From positions 31,824,812 through 31,888,811 of the forward strand of contig NC_059502.1 of the NCBI RefSeq assembly GCF_914767665.1: DNA of 64,000 bases, in the 5' to 3' direction. This DNA comes from Harmonia axyridis. Lineage: Eukaryota; Arthropoda; Insecta; Coleoptera; Coccinellidae. The notes beneath the pieces are model-generated. The model made no database searches. It was not told the DNA's origin and saw nothing but the letters and a program-made list of their open reading frames with translations. Within the stretch, counting starts at the first letter, position 1. Every line of letters starts with the position of its first letter. Positions 12,501 through 28,100 of this stretch are shown in pieces. The translations under genes and the position numbers were made by a program.

Positions 12501-13137
12501 ATATAAAGAATAGGTGTTTAGGAAGAAGTAGTCAAATTAAAAATGCGTTGTACTAATTGATGTCTGATATTTTTTTATTTTGATGTTTTGTTAGGGTTAT
12601 AAGCTATTTTAATATAAAATAACCATAAGTTTCTTCACGATTAGGATGATTGCGAATTATTTCTCTACAATTTTCTAAGGATTCAATTCCGCTTTCACTT
12701 TTCTTACAATTCTGAAACATTCAAGCTCCAAATTGAGTCTTTTCTATAATATCACAACAGGATAATTTAGGACCTATCTTATAAATTTTTTTTAATTCCG
12801 ATAAATTCTTATAACTTTTTTGAAATAGTTACATTTTAACAAATAATAGTTCCCAAAGAAAGTAGTGCAAATGTGTTGACATTTTTTGAAATTGACATTA
12901 GGAATCTGTGGTTTCGACATCTCCGTGATCGAGGGAGAAATCGGAGATTTGATTCTTTTGACAATTCCCAATATTTCAATATCAGTTTTCACAACATTTT
13001 CTCACGAATTTCAAGTCCACCTTGAGCATTTGTGCCGGACACCTCTTGATTTTTGCCACCATGTCTATCTCTTCAACAATATTTTCAATTTGGGAATGAA
13101 ATTGGAGCCATCATAAAACAATAGGGAAAAGGGCATT

Positions 13138-16100
13138 ATGCCAAAGTGCGATGTGAAAACCCGATATATACCGGCTACTTTTGCTTGGGCCCTGCTTTTA
13201 TCAGCAACTGGCTTATTCTTTTACTACCCGTAAGTGAAATTCAGCAACAGTTCATCAAGTACAACTCAAATCTAGAGCTTGGATGTTGAATGTATATTTG
13301 TTTTTTTTTAGGGCTAGATATTACCTGCCAGATTATCCATGGGTTCCAGTATACCAAGGAGTTCTTACCTTTTTTGTTCTTGCTAATCTATCCTTAGCCA
13401 CTTTTATGGATCCTGGAGTTATACCAAAAGGTGAAATACTCTTTTTGTAACTGTTATGTACATTTTCCAAAAGTAAACAATTAGTCATTGCTATTCTAAA
13501 ATACTAAGTAAATGGTTAATATTTTCTAATATAATCATTATCTTATAAGTTTTTGATAATGATTATTTGTTTGAATCAAATCATTGAAATTTATAGTTGA
13601 AATTGGTTCTTTGTTTTGCAGCTCCTCCAGACGAAGATAGAGAAGATGATTTTAGGGCTCCTTTATTTAAAAGTGTAGACATTCATGGAATCACTGTTCG
13701 TATGAAATGGTGTGTGACATGTAAATTTTATAGACCACCAAGATGTTCCCATTGTAGTGTATGTGATCATTGTATAGAGGTGAGTCTTTGTTTTTTGGTT
13801 CTATATGTTCTCAATCTGAAATTCTAAGATACCTCTAAATACCGTAGAATTTTTAATGGAAACATTATCAAAAGAGTCAAAGACATCTTTCGTGAAATAA
13901 TAATTTATCAATTAGTAATTTGTATGCCATTTTCATGCCTAAATTGAGGGCTATTTCCTTCAGAAGGTCGGCACTATGTCTTTTGGACGCTTGTGTCAGC
14001 CTGTAGTATGTATCAATATTCAAACTACTGTATTTTATCCTTCCTACTGTATTTTTATCCTTCATGGTCATGTGACCCGAGTTTCAACCTTTCTCTCTTT
14101 AATGTTGGAGGCAATTTACTATCGTTCAAAGGCACATCTATGTATTATGAATTATGAGATCATTGGGTTGGACCTGCACACCTTGAGAAAATTGTCAGTT
14201 ATTATTTTTGAGTTCATATTCTTGTTTTGTAATATTGCAAACAACATAGGCTGAAATGAAATTGCAAAAAAGAATTGTTTATAACTATTATGGCCACCAG
14301 TGCTGGATCTAGAAGGAGGGATCAAAAGTGTATTCTTACCCTGGGCGGAAAATTTAGGGGTCAACAACTTCAATCTTGGCAGACAAATACACTATTTAGC
14401 AGGTTTAGCAAACAAATTGGGGTTATTCTGAACACATTCTTTTGTGACTCCTTTGTCATGCAAGAATCAGTTCAGAGAAAGTGAATTGAAAGCACCACTG
14501 ACAATTAAGAATTTGCTGTACAGCATTTGGAATACCTTTTAGGCAGGCCTTGAAATGAGACGCCATATGGTAATAGAATTTGAAAATCTTTATCACATAA
14601 TAGCAAAAGAAAAAGTAATTTTTCTAGGAAATATCAGATCATTCTTTTTTTATACCCTGAGCACGTTTGATAGAATGTTCTCCCATATTACCAAATAAGA
14701 GAATTCTGAGGTGCAAAAAGCAATTAGATGAGATGTGTGATGATGAATCAAGAATATTTCAACCTGTTGTAAAGATACAGTGATGATATTTGATCAAATC
14801 TCATCTGAAATGAAAATGGTAGGCTACCAGGGTGAATCTAGATTATGCTTTTCCGTGATGAAATCGTGAATATCGTGAATAATTGAAGAAACATGGAGCA
14901 GATCTGGAAAGAATATATAAGCAAGAATTTCGAATTTTGCTCTAAGCTCCCTACTACATCATTGATGAGCCAGAATCGTTTATCAAACCTAGCAAAAAAA
15001 AATCGAACTACTCATAAGGTCAACTATGACAAGACTGAAGGTTCGTTCGCAGAACAAAAGGCTCGAAGACTAAACTTGTATTTTGTAGACAATTTAATAT
15101 ATATCCACTTTAAATATCGTGTTATTTCAGATTATTTTTTCTTATTAAAATAAATGTTCAATAAGTTCATACATTTTGAGAAGGCTCAACGGAGAATGAG
15201 TAGCTCTACACTGGTCGTTTTGACCTTTTTTTGGAAGAGCTTATGGGCATCTTTTGCTGGAATGATGATAATGACAAGGGTTCATTTGTTACTAAGGGGC
15301 GGCAATATTTCATTTTGTACCACTATCTTCTATTTGAACTCCTTTTTGTGATGAATAATGTTAAATACCTGAAGTCCCTTCATTTAAAAATAATTCTCCA
15401 TAATATTTGAAACTAACTATATTTTCTATAAATGATTTTCAAACAAATTTTAGTTAGATACCTATCATATTCCAAGAAGTCTTTCGATATATGGAACCGA
15501 AAAAATAATGAATGTCTTTGATTAATTCATACTTGATGTAAAAAATTGGATGGCATTTAGTTCTCATAAAAAAAGCAAATGTTATACTGTTTCCCTTTTC
15601 GCTTCATAATTTTTCCATTTCTACAAAAAAAATATTTTAATTATCATTTAAGGAATTCATAGGACTTGCAGCAAAATGTGTTTTATTAATCATTATAGCA
15701 ATATTCTAGAGGGAAAAATTTTTCCTTGAATTATCTCATCTCATCTATTTGTTGGTAATGTCACGTGAAACCAATAAAACTTGTGTTGGTGGACCCCATA
15801 TTCAATAAAAATTCTAGAAATCAGCTTTTTTCAGGGAGCAAAAATTGAAAAGTTCTATCTAATCTGATGGCTGACTAACATCAATGTAGACACAAGGACA
15901 TGAGCCTTTTTTTTCAGTTTTGCCCAATTACACGAGTTCAGAAATAGGTTCGAAAAAAAAAGCATATTTTGGGCTATATTACCCTAATATCTTTAATTAT
16001 TTGAAAGGATAATTTTGGAACAATCCATTTGCTTTTACTAAAATTGGATATTGTGGTTGGAATTGTATCCAAATTATCATATTATGGTATTTATTAGCAA

Positions 16101-19100
16101 TAAAATTAATTTTGAGAATAACTGAAGAATTCTATGCATAATTAATTGCTGATTTTTTTCAGTAAACAAGTTGTATAATCTACTAACTGAAAATTTTATT
16201 TTAAGTTAACTTTTGATTCCTCGTTGAAATTTCTGTTTTGGTTCAATTTATCAATTTTGTGATACTATTTTTCATAGAACGAGTTATTAATCATTTGAAT
16301 TAATAATTAAACATTTTTTTTGGATAGTGAATTTGGCAGGTGCGACTACTTTTTCGAATTGTCCCAAGTTTTAAAATCTCAACTATGCCACCTGAATGGA
16401 AAAATTCAAATTTGAAATAAATGTCTTAAGATGGAGAATGTATATTGCGAAGTTGATACTGAATTCAGAATTATCGCTGATTCTTTATTAAAATTAAAAA
16501 AAAATTATTTCGTGATCTATTCTAAAGGTTTAATTATTATTGGAAATAATAAAACATCCGTGCGCCGTCCAAAGCTTTTTTTAGGAAATGTAGGAAGTTT
16601 TTGGGAATAAATTTGGTGCAAAAATCGGTTGCTAAAATCGGTTGCTATACGACATTTGTCCGATGGGCAACGGATTCCATAGAAAGTAAAAAATCAAGGA
16701 TTCAAGAAAAAATAAATTCTCTGAAATTCTCTTCAACACCCTGTATAGTGAAATATTGGAATTTGATGTAAACATTCGGAAAGAGCAGAGATTTTTCAAT
16801 GGGGATCACTAAATTTTAGTCTTTCAACTCATACGATAATTTCGGCCAAAAATTTTGTTCACTTCTGGTTCTGACTTCTCAGAAAAATCATACATTGAGA
16901 TTAAATTTTTTTTTATTTTATTTAATTTTCTTCAGCAATCAGAACATACATTTTATGAGCTAATTTATTAACGTCTAAAAAATAGCGTGACAAGTCCCCT
17001 CCATTGAGAGAATCTTCTAGTTCTTCAGTAAGTCAGATTAAATTGGAAAATTTTCATGTTTCGCTGATTGAATATTTGTATTTGCTGATATTCTGACAAA
17101 TTTTCCAGTATTTTCCAGAAAGGCATGGCTTGTGTTATGACAAATTAGCAACAATGAATAAATAATAATAATAATAATAATAATAATAATTTATTCATCC
17201 ATAGCGACATATTACAAATACGTATTGGACAAATAAAACATTTTGAAATGTTGCTCAAAATCACAGATGTTGCTCGAAAGGACAATACAGATCTTATAGC
17301 TTGCAACTTCGATAAGTTGTTTCTATTTCAGACGAATACACTAAGTATTTCAAATATCCCCAAAAAGGGTCCACCTTTGCCTATCCACATGTTTGTGCTC
17401 CATAAAGTTCCTGTCCATAATTGAGGTGAAGTCTTATCAAGCTGAAAATACATCCCTTCCCATACCTTTGAGTAATACAGATAGATGATTTTGAAGGAAA
17501 TCTAAATAAAGATCACCCATAAGCCGCCTTGGTAGGATGTATGCCTCAATCAATTAGTTCCTATAAACTTCATGCCATACGAAAATTTTTGTTGGGATTT
17601 GGTGTACCTGATAGCATGAGGATTTTCTTCAGCCCACATATCCGAATTCCTCAGACTGAAGACGCCATCCTTCGTGAAAATGGCTTCATCAGTAAATAAA
17701 ATTCTATTAATTATTCTTTCATTTCTTAAAATCCATCGACTCAATCTTAGTTTCTGGAGATGAAAAGGGTAAAAGTAATTTTTCTTCAATCTACGCCATA
17801 CAGTCACATGGCGTACGTTCAGAGCAGTAGCAATCCTCCTGGTGCTATTTTCTGGACGTATTTTTTTCATTTCAAGAAAGTCTTCATCGATATTCAGATG
17901 CCTATTTTCTTGGGAATCATTCAATTTTGATGTTGGAAACTGGTCATTTTCACGAATATAATTGAAAACTGAAGAAAATGTTTCCTGATGTGGTAATCTT
18001 CTATTTAGAGAATCTTGATTGGAATTCCCGTACAGCCGCTCTACCATTAACGTCACAAACAACATATCAGCATATTCTTGAATCGAGAATTTACGAGGCA
18101 TTATTATGTTCGATTTCAATATTGAAAACAAACCACAAAATCTCAAAAAGAATGTCTGTACCAGTTCCATCAGTTATAAAATTTTATGTGATAGATATTG
18201 TTGTAGCCTATTCGAATAAACTCTTTTGGGATTCAACACAAAATAATTTCTCAAAATTTTATTATTTAGTGAAAAATAATTGTCAGAATATCAGGATCAA
18301 ATATCTGAATGAATGTATTCAATCAGCGGAACAAAAAAATTTCCCACTTTTATCTTAATGTACGATTTTTTTGAGAAGTTAGAGAAATTCCACTATTGAA
18401 CTAAATTTTTGGTCAAAATTTTCGATTAGTTAGTTGAATCACGTGCGGGACATTAAAATCTAGTGACCCCCATTGAAAAATCTTTGCTCTTTCCGAATAT
18501 TTTCAACAAATTCCACTATACCGGGTGTTGAATCTCAGCTTGTGAAAAATTCCATATTTTTCTAATCGAACCTGATTTTTTTTTAAATAAGTTTGAATAA
18601 TCGATGGAACTAATAGAGTGAATTGGGCGTTCCAAATATCAATCAAATATACTGGATGGTTGAAAAGTTATAAGGAATTGAAAATATTGGTGAATTCATA
18701 AACCACCCTGTATCTCGGCTATGGGGAAGATTCTACCTATCATATTTTATATATAGGTTTTTTGGACTCGTCTAGGGTAACTCTACCACAGGTTAACGTA
18801 TGTACATTTACCAATGAAACACCCTGTATAGACATTTTTTTTCATATTTTTTTTTTGATTTGTGATGAAAGATAGGATAATGAACAATATTATAAAATTT
18901 GCAGTGGTCCTGTTTAAATGAAAATAAAATGAAAATATAAGATTAAAAAAATTAATTGATCGAGATGTATTTATTAAATTATTTTCAACTTTGAAGCTCT
19001 ACTCCTTAGTGTAAAATTTTTGTTATCAATTTCCTTCTGCGATAAATAGCGTCAGTTCAACATGCTCATTAACATATTATGTGGTTAAGGAACTGAAATA

Positions 19101-22100
19101 ATCGAATACCTTCCAGGATTTATAAATATTTTTCACTCAATAATTCTTTTTGGTATTAACCTAGGGAAGGGAGAGTAAACCTTTGTTTAAAATAAGCAGT
19201 CTATTATTCATTTTTGGAACCGTATCTGAAACATTTTTCCTATGATTCAGCTGAAATTTTGCCCCCAATTGTATTCATTGCGGAAATCTGATAAGATCTT
19301 TTAGGTTTTTTATTTTGAATGATCAAAATGATAGGAAGTGACCAATATTGCATTCCAGAATGTCAAATTGCGGAAAATGGGTAGTATTTGTTGATAAACC
19401 AGTATCAAATGTTCTGTAAATATTCATTTAAACAAACGCATCTTGTTATTTTATCACACATTAAGCTAATAAATCGTATATTATGATTTTTATAATTTTC
19501 GATATATATTCATTCTATGATTCATCAGTATCAATTTATATATGCATTCAATAACGTATCAAGGTAAATGAACAAGTAATTTGTATGTTATCGATATAAA
19601 AATGACCGAATTCGAATGAATTAGAGACTAGAGAGAGTTCATTTTACCATGATTCGATATCTGAATTTATAAAATTTGAAAATATTTGCAATAAATTTTT
19701 AAAATTTGAGATATTTCATTAACAGGACAGTGCTCACAATAAAGAATTATGTTTTTGAGAGTTCCTTCCCCGAGCAGAGTGCTTTGTTTTATTTCGTCAT
19801 AATATCTGCAATTTTCTAATTTTCTACCGGGAACAGTGTTAAATGATAAGGTTTGACTCACTGATGACGAATCCGTGGTCAAACTCAATTTTGTACGTCT
19901 ATTCATTAACACATAAACCTATAGAAACTTGAAATTTTCAGGGTTGGTTCGGATCCTGAATGCATTGGCTAAGTTCCTTAATGGGCAATATGGCAATTTT
20001 TGTATTTACTGTGTAGGCCGCACATGATTTGTCATCAGCGAGTCGATCTTCATCGTTTGAGATTATCATGCTCAAAATTCGAAAATTACAGACATTGTGG
20101 TGAAATGATATAGCGATCTGATATTATTTGCAGTTATAAATCTTTGGAGTTGTTCATTTAAAATATTGCTCTAATCACTCTGTGCAATTTTCACGATTTG
20201 AAATGTTTATAATTAAAAAATCCATCCGTTTTCTCAGAAACTAGATGAAAAATTTGATACAAAATAATGTATACCTATTGAATTGAACGTAAAGTTATAG
20301 ACTTCAAATAAAATAGAATGGAAGGTTTGATGGCATACATTTTGTTGAGAAAGTACCGGAAATTGAAATTCAAGAATTCTACAAGTGATTATAGAATTTT
20401 TATGTCGATGATTTGGCTAATCACCCTCCATACTTACGCGGAGTTTGAGCTTCATCTGTTTTTTTTTACATGCAGGCTGTTCCTTAAAGACATGCTAATA
20501 TTTAAGTGACCCATATTCAGAAAACGAAATTCAAATAAAATAATTTTGTGAACATTCTAAATTTTGAGGTTCCGGGAGATGAAGGTTTATAATAATAACA
20601 ATTTTAGTGGATATCGGAAATATTGTATGATAAAATTTATATAATTACCTATGTATGTAATGTGTCACGATAAATTTCATGAAATGCATTTGTTGACGAT
20701 ACTGCTTCTGCTGCAGCTTCCGTATTTATGTTTGTTTTTCTATTCATCTACATAGATGTCACGACTCACGGTGGTACCAACAAAAAGTTTGATGATTGAC
20801 ATATTAGTAATTTCAATGAATTCTTTAAATTCCATTCATTGTAATACATCTTATAATGTTTATTGTTAATTGATAATTTGAGCCATTTCCTTCAATAGAA
20901 TAATGCTATCCTACAAGGTTTGAAAATATCAAGACAAAAACTTTCTTTGAATTTTGCATTGCAAATGTGTGTCGAAGACTAGAAGTGAGATCGAAGAAAA
21001 GACACATATACACTGTACACCCTGTATACCAATTGGAATCAACATGTGATACATTTTTGGAATCAGCTCAGCTAGAGTAATCGGAAAATTGAGACAAAAT
21101 GGGGGTGTTCCATTTAAAAAATGACGGTGACGTCATTACTCGAAAGTAATTCACCCTATATATTAGATTATTATTTTGAAATACGGTAAATTAAAATAAA
21201 AAATCGACGTGTTTCAGGATTATTTCTTAAAATGGTCCATACTTTACGGACACAGTGTATAATATATATCTCATTGAACAGGCATTGTATTGAGTAGATT
21301 CCTAAAAATATGTTTAAAAGATGTTTCGATATTTGGATTGCCCCTATAATATTTGATATTTATTCATTTATTATTTATTTATTTACTCAACTCAACATAA
21401 TATTTTAAATTTTCACAATAAATTAAATTAATCCTGATTTAAGATACCTTAAATGAAGACACCTGGACACAAGGGCGGCCCCAGCCTTAAATTTTGGGGG
21501 GTCGCCGTTATGGGCTTCAAGTTTTTTCATGGGGCCATTTCGTACCTTGTCTGCTTGAAACACATATTAAGTGTTAGGTGGTTCCATTTTGGGGGTGTCA
21601 TGACCCTCTTGACCCTCCCTCTGGGAGCGCGCTTGCTTGGACATTCACAGATTTAATGAAACTAGGCGTCCCAGCTATCCAGAAAATAAATCATTAGGTT
21701 TAAAGATACACTAAAAATATCACCTACAATAAAATGAATATTTATTTATTTTTGTTTGCAGACGTTTGACCATCACTGCCCATGGGTTAACAATTGTATT
21801 GGAAGGAGAAATTACCGCTTCTTCTTTTTTTTCTTGATGTCCCTAAGTATGCATATGATAAGCATATTCAGCTTGAGTCTAATCTACATTTTACATTATA
21901 CAAAAAGTTATTCCAATGTGGAACCAATTGTGGCGTATCCTTTTCATTATTGTTATTTTTAGGCGAATATTCATAAATGAATTGGGATTAAATTGTCATC
22001 TTTTTTAAGTTAACATACACCGCCTAGAATGCTCCCAGATCTCAAGAGATGAAAATACGAATGGATAGGAATACTGTATTGACTTTCTGAAAACTATGTG

Positions 22101-25100
22101 AAAGACATTCGACTCATTCGTAATATGTTTAACCAAATACGATATGATTTTCCTTAATATTATTAGTATTGGCCTGATGGCCTTGATATCAATATTGGCC
22201 ATTCCGATTTTCGGTTTGACCGGTTTTCACATGATGCTAGTTTCAAGAGGTAGGACGACAAACGAACAAGTTACTGGAAAATTCAAAGTTGGGTATAATC
22301 CTTTCTCGAGAGGATGTTGGGATAACTGTTGCTACGCCTTATGTGGACCACAATTTCCAAGGTAAGATTTCATTGTTTGGTAACAAACACCAAAAGGAAG
22401 TATGAATTCTAAACTGTGAATTTTTTGTCGTTTTCTTATCAATAAAACCGTTTAGTTTTATATATTCTCTTCTTAGTTGATTTAATTATCTATCTTCTGA
22501 AAAAATGGAACTGATTTACAGGGTGATTCAAATTCGATGTCTTATGATGGGATCTCTGAAATAAGCAGTTTGAAAAATACTAAATGGCACATTTTCAAAC
22601 CCTTTTCTCGAGCATCGAAAAAAACTACAAATTGCATGTTGTAGTTCCTTTGATTCAAGATGTGAACGAAATTTGGAATGTGTGAAAAGTTTTCTCCAAC
22701 TGTTATAGTCTCCGGAGATAGCATCATTAAACAACGAATTCGAACTATGCTATACAAGTTTTTTTTTGTATATGATAAAACATGCCCAAATTCCTATTGA
22801 TTCTCGCGGCAGCTGCTAACAATTTAACTCAATTGCTATTGTGAGAGTTAATACGATCATTAATTCAAACTATTTCATATTAGTATAGATCTTGATAGAT
22901 ATAGATTTTTCCTTCGATCGAACGAACAGTATTAGAGTATAATTTGACACTTCGAAGTATGTATTTTGGGTTGCCTGACAGAAAGTAGATGATTGAATTG
23001 AAACGAAAATGATTCTTTCTTATTTTATAATAAGAATTATTGATATAATGCTCGTGCGAAGCCGAGGCGGGCAAGTAGTGAGAGACAAAATAAAAAAGTG
23101 ACGGACTTGAATTTTCATATATTTTCAATTAAGTACTAAAATTGTTTTCTCAGGTATCTTACATTTCAACTGATGAAGCCACAAAGTCACGAAACAATTG
23201 TGGAACATCTGTGAAAATTCAAGTTTATCATTATTTTTTTTTAAATAAATTTCCATCAAATAAGGATAGAATCAATCGAAAAAAAATGAAACGTAAGCAT
23301 AGCATGGTATGAGGTATGCTTTGAATGTTATCCAAAATCAATAGAAAATGTTATTCCTTCATGCCCATTCATTTCACCGTTCACTGTATGTCATGTTACT
23401 AAATGTCAACTTTACGATAGTGTGCAGCTGACAGGTAAGTTCAGTGAATCTAGAAACTGGAGGTGAAAGAATGGGCCTTAGAATGGAACACTTCTGATGT
23501 CACTGAGCGTTATACTTGAGCATTAACAAATTTTTATTATTTTTTTCTTGCCAGAGTTGAATAATTAATTTTTCAATTTTCAGCTTGAAAAATCCGAAAA
23601 AATACACAGTAAAACCGAAACATTGCCCACACGGCCCGATTTCGACGATAACGAACGACAGTCAAGTGAAAACTTACATGGATAACAGCAATGGTGTACG
23701 TAACATTAATTCACATGCTTATAATAAAGTAAGTATTCTAACTGCGCTAGCTTTAAGAGTGGCTTTTGGCTTGTTTGTTTTCGTGCAGGTGATTAACAAT
23801 TTTCATAATTTTTTTTTAATTTTCTTATTTCTAATTAGGGTGGGTGTATGTAGAATTTTGACTCACTTAAAAATTTAACATTTAACAGATTAATTTGATC
23901 TATTTCTTCTATTTATTTTATTAACACTATAGAATTTTTAGCACTTAATAGAGTAGAAAAAGATGTCTGAAAAAATGATCATTATCAGAAGGTAAGCGTT
24001 AATCATGTGTGTAATTTTAATGTATTAATAAACTAATGAGCTAATAGGTGCTATTTTGTGTACTGTATAGATATGAAAATTCAATTGATATTGAGATCGT
24101 TAGAGCTGCTTAGCCAAGAGATTCGCCTTTTAATAAAACTAATTAGGGGTAATACTCGATAAGTAGATCCATCAATCAATAGAAAAGGATATTCAGTTAT
24201 TTTTGTTATTTTGTTATTAGTAGTGCTCCTTCAGTATTTTGAATTGAATGTTTCAAGCAATAAGCTAGATAACAGTAATAGAATCCAAAAACTAATGATC
24301 ACAAACAATAATATATGTTGAAAGGTTTCTCAAATAAATATCCGAAAATATGAATATTCTGAATTAATTTTTTTAAACATAAGGAGAACTGCAACATCGA
24401 AATAAAGTTGCATTCAGTTCCAATTATTTTATAGTGTTATTATTGTCAATCTTTTTCAGAGTTTTCATGTTTGTTCTTTTTAAAGATTTTTTCTGATATC
24501 TTCGTATTGATGCTCATTCGTTATAATATATTCTGGTTTCATGTGAATGGGAGATTATAAATATAATCATAGAATTTATTTAAATCATTATTTCTCTATG
24601 ATAGAGCATACATCATATCTATATCGAATTCCCTATACATAATGTTAGTTGTGGTCCAAACATTGAATATTTACGTAAAGAGACTGTTTATTTCTGAAGA
24701 AATGATATTTTTCAAATTTTCTAATTGCAATATTCAATGCAGTAGTATATTGATTGTTTCATGTAAAAAGTCAATAATCAAAAAAAATTTATATTTTGGT
24801 ATAACTGATTACCAATATGAAACCAAAAATATCGAACATAACAAAGATATTGATGAACTGCTTCCATAAACAAACTGATTTAAGCTGATATAACAGCAAA
24901 GTAAAGAAATTGAAGTGAAATATAGATATAGATCAACTTTTTTGTGGTAGGTTAAGAATTTACAATGTTCACATTATAATCTTGGAAATACTTTCACAAC
25001 TTGCAAAAAGTCAAAATGATCTTGATCCATGATCTATTTATTTTTACTTGATCTTTATTTGGTGGACATTATGTTTGATTGTTTACGAATTATATCAGAC

Positions 25101-28100
25101 TACAGTGGATGAGGAATATATTTGTAGATACAAACATCTAAGATTTTGTATAGTTTCACTATAATAAAGTTATATTATTTTGAAACATTTATGTTGATGT
25201 GGGTGGATGGTATTCTGGCAATTGGAATTATGCTGAATATTAACGAGAATTTTATATAGAGGATGAAATATCATAAGTTATAATAAAAACATCAGAATTT
25301 CAGATGAAAATTGGCATTTTCAGTATATATGAAAGTGATTCTATGCTTTCTTTATTGAATTTTACTTGATTTGAACCAGTAGGCTTGACCTATCGATCAT
25401 GGACTTATCAAGATATAAACACATGTGTTAATTGAAAATCTATTACATTTACTGAAAATGAATTGTACTGTGTAATATAGATGTCGCAGTTAATAGATTC
25501 TTTCTTAATAATTTGAAAAAATGTGCTATTTCACCCTTAAATCCTCATATCTAGTAGTATCTCCATATGTAGGTTACAGTTCAGTTTATAGAAGTTATGA
25601 AAGTACAGATTGCTTTTGTTGAATGGAATATAGTAGCTTGGTATTTGATAAATAGTCGTATTCTGAATGCTGTTTGGTGCTGTAGAAAACCTTGAGCTTT
25701 TTTCTTCTCATAAATCGATTCTTCTTCTAAACTTCCATCATAAAGCGTTTCTTCCAGCTATCACCTGGCAGAGACGGCTGCGACCTTGAAATGGAACCAT
25801 CTGCTTCTCAGTCTCAAGATTGTGAACCCACTCCTCCTCTGCAACGTCATGGTTCCAAAAACAATTTCTTTCTCCCCCAAGGTGCTGTTCCAGATGGAGG
25901 TGGAGATTCACCTCGCCATCCTAGACCTAATATTCATTATCCAAGAAGTAGTCCTCATCCGAGACCTCGAGGACTTGATCCATCTGTTCGGGGGGTTACA
26001 CCTGATGGTCCTCAAAGACCGTCACCCACGTTGCAACAAAGGATAAAGGCACAAGGAGTGCCTACGCCTTTAGCAATGTCTAGTCCTGTAAGAAGGTAAG
26101 AACAGTACTTTAAATAATCTTTCATTATTTACATTGTGTAGAGTATTTTTCAGTTTTGGACATTTGGACATTTTTTTTATTGTTGGTTTTAACTTGTGAT
26201 GATATTAATGGGCACAATCCTTCATTTACATCACCAGATCTCTTACAGCCACCCAAAGCGAAAAGTGCACTCTCCAGTGTGTTAATGCCTAACAGTTTGA
26301 ATTAATCCTCAAAACGTTTCTTTTCACTGCCACCCCTTATTCCAATCAAATTCTACATTCTACCATCACCACACGTCGCTCTCTCGTCATTTTATTTTTT
26401 CTTGAATGCTATTGTCATAAGATATCCTATAAATATAATCGAAATATGAGCCAAGATGTAATACTCATACAAAATGGAATCTGAAGTATTGGAGATAGTA
26501 AAATGTAGGATTTTGAATGGAGAACGGTGTGGAGAGTGAAAGGAATCGCTTTGAAGATGATTTGAAACTGTTGTGCATAAAATACACCGGAATGTGTACT
26601 TTGGGGGTCAGGGGTTGAAAATGGAGGGTTGTGCCCATTAAGACTTTCGAATAGCATACCGAATACTATTTTTCAGCGAATTTAGTAGAAGCCATTTTTC
26701 ATTAGAATTTTGCGGGGTTCTTTGTTCTTTCCATTTAATTTTTTCTAAATTGATTAGTTTTGGTATCAAGTATATAATATCATTGGTATAAAGTATATAA
26801 TATCATTGGTATAAAGTATATAATATCATCAAAATTCCACAGTTTTTCGAAATCGACACAAAATTCATCATCAGAAGCATCAGAATATTTTTACAACCAA
26901 AAAAAATTTTGCCGATACTGGAAAACGTTTCATGACGTCATTTGAATCCTAAATTGAATTGCAATTAACTAAGCAGTTGTTATGAACATATCTCGAAGAA
27001 ATGTTGACTGTGGATGTACAGAATGTTTAAATTAACCCAAGGTTGAGAAACTGTCAGCTAATGTTTTTATAGGAACTTTCGATCACATTTCTTCTCTGGT
27101 TAATATGTTCAGTTCCTAATTCCACTCATAAAACAATTCAAAGATATTGTAAAATTCCTGGCTTTTTAGCCGTGGCCTAGACCTAGAATAAACCTACAAC
27201 GAAGATTAAGATCACCAAGAGATAAAATGGCAAACCAGCGGCAAGTATCTTGAGATAATAATAATAATAATAATATTTATTTATTTCACAGTATAAACAT
27301 ACAGGAAAACGTCAAGAATAGCAATTATATCAATAAATATCACAAATAACATGATTTTTGTACAAACATGAAATATCAAACGTCAAGAATAGCAATTATA
27401 TCAATAAATATCACAAATAAAATAATTTTTGTACAAACATGAAATATCAAACATTAAAAAATATCACAGTCGAAAAGTTCAGTCACCTCATATATCGCTG
27501 TCCTCAACAGCACCCTCTTCACCTCTGTGCTGAAACGTTTTTCATTTAGAGCCTTCAAACGATCAGGTACCATATTGTAAAATACAGGACCCCAGGGATC
27601 AACGAATCGCTGAGTAGATGTCAGACGATGGAAAGGTGTCTCCAGGGCAGCCTTGTTTCGCGTATTATAGGCATCTCTGCTTGAATTTCTGGGAAACTGG
27701 TGGATGTTTTTGTGTACATATTTGAGGCAGGCGTGAATGTACATACATGGCACAGTCAGAATTTCCCCGGTTATGAAAGTTTCCTTGCTGCTATCCCTAG
27801 GTGCAAGACCATACAGTGCTCTTACTGCTCTCTTTTGAAGCCTCAACACCCTTAACGCCTCGGATGTCGCTCCCCATAAAAGGATACTCTGGGAGGCTAC
27901 TGCGTGAAAGTTGGCAAAATACGCTTGACGAGCTACCACAGCTGAAGCACACATTTTCATTCTTCGGATGGTGAATACTGCCACTGATAATTTTGATATC
28001 AGAGAATCGATGTTGGTCTTCCAACCTAACCTACTTTCCAGATGGATTCCAAGAAACTTGATGGGCTCAGCTGTTGGTACCGAATGTGAAAGCAAGAGAT

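Larger units (their letters stand above)
16732..18532 (-). mobile_element. Tc1/mariner-superfamily element with about 170-bp terminal inverted repeats
   Basis: The left end (16732 to about 16905) begins TTCAACACCCTGTATAGTG, and the right end (about 18350 to 18532) is its inverted counterpart ending CACTATACCGGGTGTTGAA. The inner parts of both arms also match (a GATTTTTCAATGGGG block against its complement near 18470). A minus-strand transposase remnant lies inside at 17550-18170. About 1.8 kb. An (AAT)n-headed segment at 17159 to about 17500 may be a separate LINE tail inserted within it. Confidence 0.75.

Noticed and set aside
12886..13116. 76-codon plus-strand frame, and a short minus-strand frame, just upstream of Zdhhc8
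   Set aside because: Neither shows a domain or consistent splice sites, and the plus frame lies in the presumed Zdhhc8 leader; an upstream ORF remains possible but unsupported.
21453..21656. 67-codon GC-richer frame in Zdhhc8 intron 3
   Set aside because: No conserved motif, no splice sites, and the surrounding sequence looks like repeat debris.
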